Below, piece by piece: positions 32,924 to 42,410 of a DNA stretch of 64,000 nucleotides. A program made the position numbers and the translations under genes. Under the pieces are notes generated by a model. It made no database searches. It was not told the origin of the DNA and saw only the letters and a list, made by a program, of their open reading frames with translations. The stretch comes from Methylocystis parvus OBBP. Its GTDB lineage: Bacteria; Pseudomonadota; Alphaproteobacteria; Rhizobiales; Beijerinckiaceae. Positions within the stretch are counted from its first letter, which is position 1; the number at the start of each line of letters is the position of its first letter. The DNA lies in the NCBI RefSeq assembly GCF_027571405.1, contig NZ_CP092968.1:1984001-2048000 (forward strand), written 5' to 3'.

Positions 32924-35590
32924 ATGGTCGTGACAGATACCGAGACAACAGCCGCTCCAATCACGCGAGACTCTGAAAGCAACGGGCAAAAGGCCCAGTT
33001 CCCAGCCAAAATCAAAGCCGTCGCCGGAACCGACTGCTACGACCTCGTCGAGACGGAGATCGGCGGAGCGTTCGCCTATGTTTCGATCGGCCCGGACCCG
33101 CAGATGATCCTCTGCGATCCCGAGACCCGGGAACATTTACAGCTGCCCAAGGGCAAATACCGGTTCTTTTTCCAGGCCAGGATAACCAAGGGCCGAATAT
33201 ACCGGCCCCGCCTCTATCTGAATATGGGGGAAGGATTCTCCGAGGCCGACGATCTTTGCGTCTTCATGCGTCAGGTCGTCCCCGACGTCTGGTGCGGCGA
33301 CATTTATGCGACCCGCCACATCTATACTGTGCGATTTGATCCGTCAGAGGCTCAGGTGCGCTTCACCCTCATTCGGCTCGCGATCGAGGATTGGAGCCCG
33401 GATCATCTGACCTTCGGGGAAAATTTTTACAAAACGCTCCGCGCCTCCTATCGCGCGCTCCCGAACTTCCTTATCCGGCGCGGTCCCCTCGCCGTCGCCG
33501 CCGAATTGACGGCGCGCAGCCTCTTCGGCGGGACGCGTAAAAGCGTCCGCGATCGCGAGATTGCTCAAGCGATCGCCGAGCCGCAAATAGAAGCGCCGCC
33601 TAACGACGCGAGAAGCGCCGACCACAATCTGGAGTTTCGTACCGAATTTTATAAGGAAGCGCTGTCGGTGTCGGCCGGGGCTCGCGACTCGAATTACGCG
33701 CCTCTTCCTATCGCGCGAACCTCGGTCGCCGAGGACAACGCGCATGTTCTCGCCTTTTACCTTCCGCAGTTTCATCCATTTCCCGAAAATGACGAATGGT
33801 GGGGGCGCGGTTTTACCGAATGGACGAACGTCTCAAAAGCGGTTCCGCAGTTCAAAGGCCATTACCAGCCCCGCCTTCCCGGCGAACTGGGGTTTTACGA
33901 CCTTCGCTTGTCCGACGTCATGGCGCGTCAGTTCGAACTCGCGCGCCACTTCGGCGTCCAGGGCTTCTGCTTCCATTATTACTGGTTCGGCGGCAAGCGT
34001 CTTCTCGAGCGCCCCGTCGAGACGCTGCTCGCCAGCAAGGATGAGAGCCTGAACTTCCCCTTCTGCCTATGCTGGGCGAATGAGAATTGGACGCGACGAT
34101 GGGACGGCGCCGAACATGAGGTCTTGATGAAGCAGGACCATTCGGACGAGGACCATGAACGCGTTTTCGACGACCTGCTGCGTTATTTCCGAGACCCGCG
34201 ATATATCCGCATCGACGGCAAGCCGCTCGTCGTCGTCTACCGTCCGCTGATTGTGACGAATGTCGAGAAGATGGCGGAGATCTGGCGGCGCAAGGCGGCT
34301 GAAGCCGGCTTGCCCGGAATCTATCTTGTCGCGACCACCGCTTTCGGCTTCTCCGACCCGCTTTCCATCGGCTTCGACGCGCTCGTGCAATTTCCGCCGC
34401 ACGCCGTTTCAGTCCCCGAAATCACCGCGGAAGTCGAACTTTTCAATTCGGATTTTCAAGGCTGCGTTTACGACTATAGAGAGACGGTCGACGCCTATCT
34501 CGAAATCCTCGACGAAACGCTCGAAAGAGAGAAAAAATTCGCCTATTTCCCCGGCGTGATGACGGCCTGGGACAATGTCGCGCGCAAACAGAGTCGCGGC
34601 CACGTCTTCCACAACGCATCGCCGAGAGAATTTCATCGTTGGCTCTCGGCCGCCAACAACTTCTCGCGCAAATATAACGACTCCGCCGAAAGGCTGGTGT
34701 TCGTAAACGCCTGGAACGAATGGGGCGAGGGAACCTATCTCGAACCCGATCGAAAATTCGGCTACGCCTATCTCTGGGCGGTGGCCGCGTCGCGCGATTT
34801 GCCGCTCCCCCATCGAAAGGATCTCGAATCCATCGCGGCGAATGTCGCCAGGCGCGAGCCCGCTTCGGATACGGCTCTTTTCACTCACATATTTTACTCG
34901 GACCTTATCGACGAACTCGCGGAATGGGTTTCAACCGCGCGAAGATCGCGAAAGCTCGACGTCGTCGTGGCCATGCCGGAGACATGGAGCCCCAAAGCGG
35001 CGGCGCGACTCGTGGAGCTCGTCGATCCGACGAGGCTCGTAATCGTGAAAAACTGCGGTCGCGACGTTCTTCCTTTCTTGCAGTCGCTCCGCGCCACGAA
35101 GGCTCTCAATTATAAATTCGGCTGCAAATTGCACGCGAAGAAATCGCTGCATCTCGCATCGGGCGGCCGCTGGCGCAGGGGATTGATCGAGGGGTTAGTC
35201 AGCAAAGAAGCCGTCGACTCGGTATTTAACGCCTTTGAAAACGACCCGCGCGTCGGGCTCGCCGCGCCTCGAGAATCTTTCATGTCCGCAACCGAGCCGT
35301 CGGTGATCCGCGACAATAGGGCGAATATGGAATTGTTGCTCGAGCGCGCCGGAGCGGCCGATGCAAGTTTCCAGGACTTCGTTGCAGGAACCATGTTCTG
35401 GTTCCGGGTTGCGCCCCTCCAGGAGATCGCCGCCATGGACATGGGGGAAGCGGCGTTCGGTCCCGAACTTGGCGCAATAGACGGCACGCTGGCGCATGCG
35501 TTCGAGCGCACATTCCCGACGCTCCTCGCGATCAAAGGCTACACGGCCTTCGGCTACAAGAACAGCGGCGACGCCGCGGCCCCCTACTGA
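32924..35590 (+). CDS. WbsX-type glycosyltransferase / GH99-like plus RgpF-like rhamnan domain
   Basis: Protein of 888 residues. After a ~260-residue N-terminal part comes a WbsX domain (~270-620: AFYLPQFHPFPENDEWWGRGFTEW, FCFHYYWFGGKRLLE, CLCWANENWTRRWDG, FVNAWNEWGEGTYLEP). The C-terminal ~230 residues resemble RgpF/rhamnan-synthesis F proteins (FYSDLIDELAEWV, VKNCGRDVLPFL, KLHAKKSLH). Such proteins build O-antigen or exopolysaccharide, often rhamnose-containing, which agrees with rfbBCDA downstream. No signal peptide: it probably works at the cytosolic face of the inner membrane. First gene of the cluster; GTG or later starts are possible. Confidence 0.82.
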   Translation: MVVTDTETTAAPITRDSESNGQKAQFPAKIKAVAGTDCYDLVETEIGGAFAYVSIGPDPQMILCDPETREHLQLPKGKYRFFFQARITKGRIYRPRLYLNMGEGFSEADDLCVFMRQVVPDVWCGDIYATRHIYTVRFDPSEAQVRFTLIRLAIEDWSPDHLTFGENFYKTLRASYRALPNFLIRRGPLAVAAELTARSLFGGTRKSVRDREIAQAIAEPQIEAPPNDARSADHNLEFRTEFYKEALSVSAGARDSNYAPLPIARTSVAEDNAHVLAFYLPQFHPFPENDEWWGRGFTEWTNVSKAVPQFKGHYQPRLPGELGFYDLRLSDVMARQFELARHFGVQGFCFHYYWFGGKRLLERPVETLLASKDESLNFPFCLCWANENWTRRWDGAEHEVLMKQDHSDEDHERVFDDLLRYFRDPRYIRIDGKPLVVVYRPLIVTNVEKMAEIWRRKAAEAGLPGIYLVATTAFGFSDPLSIGFDALVQFPPHAVSVPEITAEVELFNSDFQGCVYDYRETVDAYLEILDETLEREKKFAYFPGVMTAWDNVARKQSRGHVFHNASPREFHRWLSAANNFSRKYNDSAERLVFVNAWNEWGEGTYLEPDRKFGYAYLWAVAASRDLPLPHRKDLESIAANVARREPASDTALFTHIFYSDLIDELAEWVSTARRSRKLDVVVAMPETWSPKAAARLVELVDPTRLVIVKNCGRDVLPFLQSLRATKALNYKFGCKLHAKKSLHLASGGRWRRGLIEGLVSKEAVDSVFNAFENDPRVGLAAPRESFMSATEPSVIRDNRANMELLLERAGAADASFQDFVAGTMFWFRVAPLQEIAAMDMGEAAFGPELGAIDGTLAHAFERTFPTLLAIKGYTAFGYKNSGDAAAPY

Positions 35591-35620
35591 CCGGAACAGA
35601 GACAAGAGGCGACATCTCTC

Positions 35621-36466
35621 ATGATCCCCAACGGAAAAGCGCTCTTCAATCTACAAGACGACCAGCAATGGCTCGATCTTCTGATCCGCAGCGTGACGGA
35701 GCCGACGATTGGCGGAGTAGAAATGCCGCGCTTCCCGCATCCGGATTTCCAAAGAAAGCTCGTCGGCTCTGCTGACGGTCACGCGCTCCAGGAGGCGTAC
35801 AAGTTCTACAAATACTTTAAGGCCTATTCCGAAGCATTGGCCATGCCGTTGCATCCAAAGACCAAGGCGCTCGATTTCGGATGCGGGTGGGGCCGTTATA
35901 CCCGCATGCTTTGGAACGATATCGATGCGGATTCCCTTTACGGCGTCGACGTGGAGCCCGAGACGCTCGCAGTTTGCAAAGGCGTCGGCTCGCCGGGGAC
36001 ATTTCAAAGGATCGATGCGCAAGGACCGCTGCCTTTTGACGACAATAAGTTCGATCTGATCATCGCCTATTCGGTGTTCAGCCATCTGCCGAAAAAGCTC
36101 GCCGATTATTGGATGTCAGAACTGCACCGCGTCGCGCGGTCGGGCTGCGTGATTGCTTATACGACGGAGCCGCGGCGCTTCCTCGATTTCATCCTGGAAA
36201 TCCCGAGCCCGCCGCCGACGAGCTGGCATCACGGCCTCGCAAAATTCAAGCATATGGCGCCGAAACTCTATCAGGACTTCGACGAGAACAAATTCTGCTA
36301 CATTCCCACTTCTGGCGGAGAAGGCCTGGACCCGAACGTTTACGGCGACGCCATCATTCCCGAAAGCTACATCAGGGACGTCTGGGGAAAATACTTCAAA
36401 TGCTTCGCCTATGTGGACGATCCGAACCAATTCTGGCAGGCGGTCGTAATTGGGCAAAAATCGTGA
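35621..36466 (+). CDS. Class I SAM-dependent methyltransferase
   Basis: Protein of 281 residues. SAM-binding motif I is ALDFGCGWGRYTRML, with the acidic end of strand 2 in YGVDVEPETL and motif IV in FDLIIAYSVFSHLP. It lies 30 nt after the WbsX-RgpF gene and before rfbB, so a sugar or polysaccharide-capping methyl transfer is the likely role. The exact acceptor cannot be told. Cytosolic, no membrane helix. Confidence 0.83.
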   Translation: MIPNGKALFNLQDDQQWLDLLIRSVTEPTIGGVEMPRFPHPDFQRKLVGSADGHALQEAYKFYKYFKAYSEALAMPLHPKTKALDFGCGWGRYTRMLWNDIDADSLYGVDVEPETLAVCKGVGSPGTFQRIDAQGPLPFDDNKFDLIIAYSVFSHLPKKLADYWMSELHRVARSGCVIAYTTEPRRFLDFILEIPSPPPTSWHHGLAKFKHMAPKLYQDFDENKFCYIPTSGGEGLDPNVYGDAIIPESYIRDVWGKYFKCFAYVDDPNQFWQAVVIGQKS

Positions 36467-36587
36467 TGCGCGCACGATCTTTCCGCGCGCCGCAGGAACT
36501 CCGAAGGGGTGAGGCTTCCGACATCCGGTTGAATGTTATCCATCCGTATTCTAAAGACAATTCGACGTCTGAAGCTGTGAGGTTCTG

Positions 36588-37640
36588 ATGCGCGTCCTTA
36601 TTACCGGCGGCGCCGGGTTTATCGGATCGGCGGTGGCCCGGCGCTTCATTTCTCATTCGACGGACGACATTCTTGTTTTTGACAAATTAACCTATGCAGG
36701 CAACCTCGACTCGCTCGAGCCGATCGCCAAGGATCCCCGCTATTCCTTCCGTCAGGCCGACATTTGCGACCGCGCGGCGGTCGCCTCGGCGCTTGCTGAA
36801 TTCCAGCCGGACGTGCTCATGCATCTCGCGGCGGAAAGCCATGTCGACCGGTCGATCGACGGACCCGCCGCCTTCATAGAAACCAATGTCGTCGGCACAT
36901 TCACGCTTCTCGACGCCGCGCTCGAATATTGGCGCGGTTCGTCGAAGGAGAAGGCGGCGGCTTTCCGTTTCCAGCATATTTCGACGGACGAGGTCTTCGG
37001 CGCGCTGGGCGAAGAAGGCTTCTTTCGCGAAGATACGTCTTACGCGCCGAACTCGCCCTATTCGGCGTCGAAGGCAGGGTCGGACCATCTCGTTCGCGCT
37101 TGGCATGAAACCTACGGCCTGCCGACGGTCGTCACCAATTGCTCGAACAATTACGGGCCCTATCACTTCCCCGAAAAACTGATCCCCTTGATGATCCTCA
37201 ACGCGCTCGAGGGGAAACCGTTGCCCGTCTATGGCCGCGGCGAAAATGTGCGCGACTGGCTTTTCGTCGACGATCACGCCGCGGCGCTGATGCTCGTCGC
37301 GAAAGAAGGCGTCATCGGCGAATCCTACAATGTCGGCGGCCGCAACGAGAAGAAGAACATCGACGTCGTCCAGACGATCTGCGACATACTCGACGAACTG
37401 CGTCCATCGCCGGGCGGCGCCTACCGCAACCTCATCACATATGTGACGGATCGTCCCGGGCACGACCTTCGATATGCGATCGACTGCGCAAAGATCGAGC
37501 GCGAACTCGGATGGCGGCCGCAGGAAACCTTCGAGACGGGTTTGCGCAAAACCGTGCAGTGGTATCTCGACAATCCCGCTTGGTGGCAAGCCATTCGCTC
37601 GGGAAAATATCGCGGCGAGCGGCTCGGACGGCTCGCCTAG
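36588..37640 (+). CDS. rfbB: dTDP-glucose 4,6-dehydratase
   Basis: Protein of 350 residues, extended SDR. Catalyses the second step of dTDP-L-rhamnose synthesis. Seen: [43 protein letters not shown], the [15 protein letters not shown] active site and [24 protein letters not shown] precedes the ATG by ~7 nt. Order here is rfbB-rfbC-rfbD-rfbA. Confidence 0.95.
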   Translation: MRVLITGGAGFIGSAVARRFISHSTDDILVFDKLTYAGNLDSLEPIAKDPRYSFRQADICDRAAVASALAEFQPDVLMHLAAESHVDRSIDGPAAFIETNVVGTFTLLDAALEYWRGSSKEKAAAFRFQHISTDEVFGALGEEGFFREDTSYAPNSPYSASKAGSDHLVRAWHETYGLPTVVTNCSNNYGPYHFPEKLIPLMILNALEGKPLPVYGRGENVRDWLFVDDHAAALMLVAKEGVIGESYNVGGRNEKKNIDVVQTICDILDELRPSPGGAYRNLITYVTDRPGHDLRYAIDCAKIERELGWRPQETFETGLRKTVQWYLDNPAWWQAIRSGKYRGERLGRLA

Positions 37641-37775
37641 CGCCGTCCGCTCGCATGGACTCCAGTGGGGAAAAATTCCCCGCGAGGCAATGAATATGCG
37701 TTCACTTCGCAAACTTTCGTCAACTCTTGCGACTTTGCGACGCGGCGCAACGGCGACAATGGATAGAGGGCGACC

Positions 37776-38330
37776 ATGCTGTTCGAGGACACGGAAATTC
37801 CCGCGGTAAAAATCGTGACGCCAAGAAAGCATGGCGACGCGCGCGGCTTTTTCTCGGAGGTCTACAAAGAATCCGACTGGAAGAACGCCGGACTCGATTT
37901 CACCTTCGTCCAGGACAATCACTCCTTCTCGGCGCCGGTCGGCACGCTGCGCGGCCTGCATTTCCAAACGGCGCCCTTCGCTCAGGACAAGCTTATCCGC
38001 GTCGCGCGCGGACGCATTCTCGACGTCGCGGTGGACATTCGGCGTTCCTCGCCGACCTTCGGCGAACATGTCGCTGTGGAGCTTTCCGCGGAGAATTGGC
38101 GGCAGCTTCTCGTGCCGATCGGCTTCGCCCACGGATTCATCACTTTGGATCCCGATACGGAAGTTCTCTACAAAGTCACGGCGCTCTATTCCGCGGCCAA
38201 TGATCGCGGACTTGCTTTCGACGATCCGGATATCGGCGTCGACTGGCCGATGCCGCCCGGCGGTCCGCTGCTCTCCGATAAAGACAAACGCTGGCCGCGT
38301 CTGCGCGACCTCGCCGACGCTTTCGCGTGA
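37776..38330 (+). CDS. rfbC: dTDP-4-dehydrorhamnose 3,5-epimerase
   Basis: Protein of 184 residues, cupin fold. Seen: the catalytic His region LRGLHFQTAPFAQDKLIRV, ARGRILDVAVDIRRSSPTFG, PIGFAHGFITLDPDTEVLYKVT and the conserved FDDPDIGVDWP near the end. Converts dTDP-4-keto-6-deoxyglucose to the rhamno epimer, the substrate of rfbD. Its TGA overlaps a possible GTG start of rfbD. Confidence 0.95.
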   Translation: MLFEDTEIPAVKIVTPRKHGDARGFFSEVYKESDWKNAGLDFTFVQDNHSFSAPVGTLRGLHFQTAPFAQDKLIRVARGRILDVAVDIRRSSPTFGEHVAVELSAENWRQLLVPIGFAHGFITLDPDTEVLYKVTALYSAANDRGLAFDDPDIGVDWPMPPGGPLLSDKDKRWPRLRDLADAFA

Positions 38331-38335
38331 TCGAC

Positions 38336-39217
38336 ATGCGCATCGCCGTCACCGGGAAACAGGGACAGGTCGTCACCTCGCTTATCGAGCGCGGCGCTGA
38401 AATAGCGGAAATTATCGCAGTCGGCCGCCCGGAGCTCGATCTCGCCGATTCCGATAGCGTGGCCCGGTCGCTCGAAGCGCTGCGGCCCGACGTCGTCGTG
38501 AACGCCGCCGCCTATACGATGGTCGACAAGGCGGAGCAGGAAGCGGAAACGGCCTTTCGCGTGAATGCGGAGGGAGTCGCCGCGGTCGCCGCGGCAGCCG
38601 CCCGTCTCGGTGCGCCGCTCATCCATATTTCCACGGATTATGTCTTCGACGGCCAATTGGACCGGCCCTATCTCGAAGACGACCCGACAGGTCCGACGGG
38701 CGTCTATGGCCGCTCCAAGCTCGAGGGCGAGCGGCGCGCCGCGGAGAATTGCGAAAATTGCGCGATCCTGCGCACGGCCTGGGTCTACAGCCCCTTCGGC
38801 GCGAATTTCGTTAAGACGATGCTGCGCCTCGGCGAGAGCCGCAGCGAATTGGGCGTCGTCGCCGATCAGCGCGGCAATCCGACGTCGGCGCTTGATATTG
38901 CGGACGGCGTTCTCGCCATCGCCGAGCGAATGATCAAGGACCCGTCGCGGGAGCTGCGGGGGGTCTTTCATATGACCGGCGCGACCGAAGCGAGCTGGGC
39001 GGATTTCGCCGAGGAGATTTTCGCGCGCGCGGAACGTCACGGCCGCGCGCCGGTCTCGGTGAAACGCATCACGACGGCTGATTACCCGACGCCGGCGAAG
39101 CGCCCGGCCAATTCCCGCCTCGATAATTCCAAACTGCGCCGGCTCTATGGCGTGGCCTTGCCCGACTGGCGCCCCTCTCTTGCAATATGCGTGAAGCGGC
39201 TGCTCGATCATTCCTGA
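38336..39217 (+). CDS. rfbD: dTDP-4-dehydrorhamnose reductase
   Basis: Protein of 293 residues, NAD(P)H-dependent SDR that completes dTDP-L-rhamnose. Seen: MRIAVTGKQGQVV, VVNAAAYTMVDKAEQEAETAF, STDYVFDG, YGRSKLEGERRA and ILRTAWVYSPFG. ATG 38336 gives the family N-terminus. A GTG at 38327, overlapping the rfbC stop as GTGA, would add three residues and give translational coupling. Confidence 0.94.
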   Translation: MRIAVTGKQGQVVTSLIERGAEIAEIIAVGRPELDLADSDSVARSLEALRPDVVVNAAAYTMVDKAEQEAETAFRVNAEGVAAVAAAAARLGAPLIHISTDYVFDGQLDRPYLEDDPTGPTGVYGRSKLEGERRAAENCENCAILRTAWVYSPFGANFVKTMLRLGESRSELGVVADQRGNPTSALDIADGVLAIAERMIKDPSRELRGVFHMTGATEASWADFAEEIFARAERHGRAPVSVKRITTADYPTPAKRPANSRLDNSKLRRLYGVALPDWRPSLAICVKRLLDHS

Positions 39218-39226
39218 GGAAACAAT

Positions 39227-40120
39227 ATGCGCGGCATCGTCCTAGCCGGAGGCTCCGGCACCAGACTGCATCCCATGACGCTCGCGGCCTCGAAACAGTT
39301 GCTGCCCGTCTATGACAAGCCGATGATTTATTATCCGCTGTCGGCGCTGATGTTCGCGGGGGCGCGCGAGATCCTGATCATCTCCACGCCGGACGATCTC
39401 CCCACCTTCAAGCGGCTCCTCGGTTCCGGCGCGCAATGGGGCGTTTCTCTTTCCTATGCGGAGCAGCCCCGCCCGGAGGGACTCGCGCAGGCCTATACGA
39501 TCGGGGCGCCCTTCGTCGAAGGCCACAATTCCGCGCTCGTGCTCGGCGACAATATTTTCTACGGTCACGGCCTGACGGATTCGCTCGCCGCGGCCTCGTC
39601 ACGGAAAGAGGGCGCGACGGTTTTCGCCTATCATGTGAAGGACCCCGAGCGTTACGGCGTCGTCGAGTTCGATTGGAATGGCAAGGCCGTTTCTCTCGAA
39701 GAGAAGCCGCTGGTTCCGAAATCCAATTGGGCGGTGACCGGCCTTTACTTCTACGACACGCGGGTTGCCGAATACGCCGCGTCGCTCAAGCCCTCGCCGC
39801 GCGGCGAACTCGAAATTACCGATCTCAATCGAATTTACCTTGAATCTGGAACGCTGAATGTCGAGCGCCTCGGCCGCGGTTTCGCCTGGCTCGACACCGG
39901 CACGCCGGCCTCCCTGCTCGAAGCCGCGCAATATGTGCAGGCGATCGAACAGCGCCAGGGTCAGCGCGTCGCCTGTCTCGAGGAGATCGCATTCAGCCAG
40001 GGCTGGATCGACGCCGACGCGATGCGCGAAGCCGCCGCGCGTCTCTCGAAGAGCGGCTACGGCGCCTATCTTCTCCAGGTTCTCAAGGAAGCGGATTCGC
40101 CGAAGCCGAAACGGATGTAA
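39227..40120 (+). CDS. rfbA: Glucose-1-phosphate thymidylyltransferase
   Basis: Protein of 297 residues; first enzyme of the dTDP-rhamnose route, making dTDP-glucose. Seen: [80 protein letters not shown] and [22 protein letters not shown] precedes the ATG. It is the last gene of the rhamnose set, 9 nt after rfbD. Confidence 0.95.
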   Translation: MRGIVLAGGSGTRLHPMTLAASKQLLPVYDKPMIYYPLSALMFAGAREILIISTPDDLPTFKRLLGSGAQWGVSLSYAEQPRPEGLAQAYTIGAPFVEGHNSALVLGDNIFYGHGLTDSLAAASSRKEGATVFAYHVKDPERYGVVEFDWNGKAVSLEEKPLVPKSNWAVTGLYFYDTRVAEYAASLKPSPRGELEITDLNRIYLESGTLNVERLGRGFAWLDTGTPASLLEAAQYVQAIEQRQGQRVACLEEIAFSQGWIDADAMREAAARLSKSGYGAYLLQVLKEADSPKPKRM

Positions 40121-40244
40121 GAACCTTGGCGGCCGCGTCCCTGCGCGCGCCATCGTAACGACTCAAATGGCGGTTCTTCCTTTGCCGACGCTGAAGGCGG
40201 CTTCGCCTCACGCGAATCACCGGCATTCCAACCGAAGGATCCCC

Positions 40245-40529
40245 ATGCAGAGCCTTTCTCTCGGTCATTCCGCCAAGAAAGCCATTCTCGTCGCCGCCCT
40301 TGTGACGGCGCCCCTGCCGCTTGCCGGCTGCTATACGCCCGGCGAACGCGCTGTGGGCGGCGGCATCATTGGCGGCCTCGGCGGCGCGGGCATCGGCGCC
40401 CTTGCGTCGGGCGGCCTCGCGGGCCCGACTTTGGCCGGCGCGGCGATCGGCGCCGCCGGAGGCGCCCTTGTCGGCGCTGCGACGGCCCCCCGTCCGCATT
40501 ATTACCGCCGTCCCCGTTACTATTACTGA
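40245..40529 (+). CDS. Glycine-zipper lipoprotein
   Basis: Protein of 94 residues. It has a lipoprotein signal peptide with lipobox LAGC (LVTAPLPLAGCYTP), then two glycine-zipper stretches (GGGIIGGLGGAGIGALASGGLAGP and AAIGAAGGALVGA) and a Tyr/Arg-rich tail. Expected in the envelope. AAGGA sits 8 nt before the ATG. Such small proteins are common in Hyphomicrobiales; function unknown. Confidence 0.72.
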   Translation: MQSLSLGHSAKKAILVAALVTAPLPLAGCYTPGERAVGGGIIGGLGGAGIGALASGGLAGPTLAGAAIGAAGGALVGAATAPRPHYYRRPRYYY

Positions 40530-40561
40530 GGCGGGCGCCCGGCGCGTCGCCCGCGCCGGGC

Positions 40562-42031
40562 TCAGCTATATTTGAAGCTCGCAAACATGCCCGCCTGGGC
40601 GTGATAGAGCAGATGGCAATGGAACGCCCAATGGCCCGGATTGTCGGCGTCGAACGCAACGACGACGCGCTTGCCCGGCGGAACGAGCACGGTGTCGCGT
40701 AGCGCGCCGTCAAATCGCCGGCCGTCAATCTCCACGACCTGAAAACGATGTCCATGCAGATGCATGGGGTGGGACATCATGGTGCGATTGGTCATCGCCA
40801 ACTCGACCCGCTCCCCGGATTTCAGCGGGATAGGCGACGTCTGGGGATCCCATACGACATTATTGATCGACCAGACATAGCTCGCCATATCCCCCGTCAA
40901 GTCGATTGGGACGACCCGGTCGGCCTGTCGCGCCGCGAGCGGCGACATGGCGCGCAACTGCCCCTCCAATGCGAGATCGAGCGCCGGCGAAGCCGCATCC
41001 GCCATGTCGGGAAGGCGCGGGATCGGCGCCTGGCGCGGCGCGAGAATGAGGCCTGTGCGCCTTCTTTCTCCCTCCAGAACGAAAAACACGGGCAGGGGCC
41101 GCGCGTCTTTCGGCGCCTGAATGAGAAGATCGAGCCTCTGACCGACGGCGATCGGGAAAGATTGCCCTGAGACCGGCGCAATATCCTGCCCGTCGACGGC
41201 GACGAGCGTTCCCTCTCTTTCGCCCAAGTCGATATGGAAGGCGCTCATGGCGGCGCTGTTGATTACGCGCAGCAGGATGCGGCCGCCTTTCTCGATCCGA
41301 ACGATTTGCGGGTCGTCCAGCGCGCGCTCATTGGCGAGAAAGGCGTCGTAATCGACGTCGTTGAGGTCGGGCTTCCCCATCCGCGCCGCATCTTTTTTGG
41401 GCGTGATCGTCTCGCTTGCCGGCATATTCGCCATAGCGGCGTGATTCATTCCGGCGTGGCCCATCTCCATGCCGCCCATATGGCCCATCGAGCCCTTGCC
41501 GCCGGTCAGGGACGCGTAGATTTCCTGCGGCGGCTTGAAACTGAAATCGGCGAGCATGACCACGACTTCCTGATCGTCCGGATAGCGCTTCGGATCGCGC
41601 AGGATGAGCGGCGCCGCCATCAGTTGCTGCTCCTGAAAGCCGTAATGCGAATGCATGAAATAGGACCCGCCGAAAGGGAGCGGAAAATCGTAATCGGCGG
41701 AGTCGCCCGGCGGGATGGGCGGACCGGAAAGCCCCGGCACGCCGTCCTGCGCCGATGGCGGCGTGAGGCCGTGCCAGTGAATGAGGCTCGGCTCGCCGAT
41801 TTCATTCTCGACGCGAACCCGGAAATGCGCGCCGACATCCGCCGCAAAGCCGGCCGCGCCGTCTGGCTGTCTGATGGCGTAAACCGACGCCGGCTTGCCC
41901 ATCACGTCGATCGACCGGCGCTGCAGCTTTAGAATCGTCGGCGCGCGCTCGACCGCCGACGCCCTCTCCGGCAAAAGACCCGTGGCGACGGATGCGGCGG
42001 AATTCAGCAAAAATGCGCGGCGCGAAAGCAT
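40562..42031 (-). CDS. Tat-exported multicopper oxidase (CopA/CueO type)
   Basis: Protein of about 489 residues. A Tat signal (SRRAFLLNSAASVATGLLP) opens it. All four His-x-His copper motifs are visible: IHWHG, MHSHYG, HPMHLHGH and HCHLLYH, the last with the type 1 copper cysteine. A Met/His-rich insert (around MGHMGGMEMGHAGMNHAAM) lies mid-protein, as in copper-resistance oxidases. It should oxidise Cu(I) or organic substrates in the periplasm using O2. The start at about 42031 puts the twin arginines at residues 4-5; an in-frame ATG lies 33 nt upstream. Confidence 0.9.
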   Translation of the reverse strand: MLSRRAFLLNSAASVATGLLPERASAVERAPTILKLQRRSIDVMGKPASVYAIRQPDGAAGFAADVGAHFRVRVENEIGEPSLIHWHGLTPPSAQDGVPGLSGPPIPPGDSADYDFPLPFGGSYFMHSHYGFQEQQLMAAPLILRDPKRYPDDQEVVVMLADFSFKPPQEIYASLTGGKGSMGHMGGMEMGHAGMNHAAMANMPASETITPKKDAARMGKPDLNDVDYDAFLANERALDDPQIVRIEKGGRILLRVINSAAMSAFHIDLGEREGTLVAVDGQDIAPVSGQSFPIAVGQRLDLLIQAPKDARPLPVFFVLEGERRRTGLILAPRQAPIPRLPDMADAASPALDLALEGQLRAMSPLAARQADRVVPIDLTGDMASYVWSINNVVWDPQTSPIPLKSGERVELAMTNRTMMSHPMHLHGHRFQVVEIDGRRFDGALRDTVLVPPGKRVVVAFDADNPGHWAFHCHLLYHAQAGMFASFKYS

Positions 42032-42410
42032 GAAGCCTCCTCTTTTGGCGGCCAGATCATCCATGAACCCGCCGCGCGGTCAATATTGTAAGGCTGAAGG
42101 TAGCCTCCTCCTCGCCGACATTGGCTCTCGAACGCGCGTCTGACGGACTCCTGCGGCGCATTGCAAACGCAAGCGGAAGCGGCGGGCCTGCGGCCGCTCG
42201 ACGTCGCGTCGCCGCACAAATGGCGTCGCCTGCCGCCCTTCGCGACAGCGTGAGCCGAGCCGACGCATCTTTCCGCGCCGGTCCCGCCTCGATCGAGGCC
42301 GCCGGGCGGCGCTCTTGTCGCCTCTGATATTGAAATCAGTTCGCGCTTGCTCAGTTACCTCTCATCGGAACGCGCACATGCCGCTGTCGCGTTCATGAGG
42401 AGAGGCCTCT
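42032..42410. other. Divergent intergenic region between multicopper oxidase and prkA
   Basis: About 380 bp of GC-rich DNA with no reading frame I can support. Upstream control of both divergent units must lie here. The prkA ribosome site (AGGAGAGG) is at its right end. No copper-responsive operator or clear promoter recognised. Confidence 0.4.

Noticed and set aside
42367..42393. GGAAC-N18-CGTT before prkA as an EcfG general-stress promoter
   Set aside because: Spacing is 18 rather than 16-17, and a start site there would leave almost no leader and cut the ribosome site.
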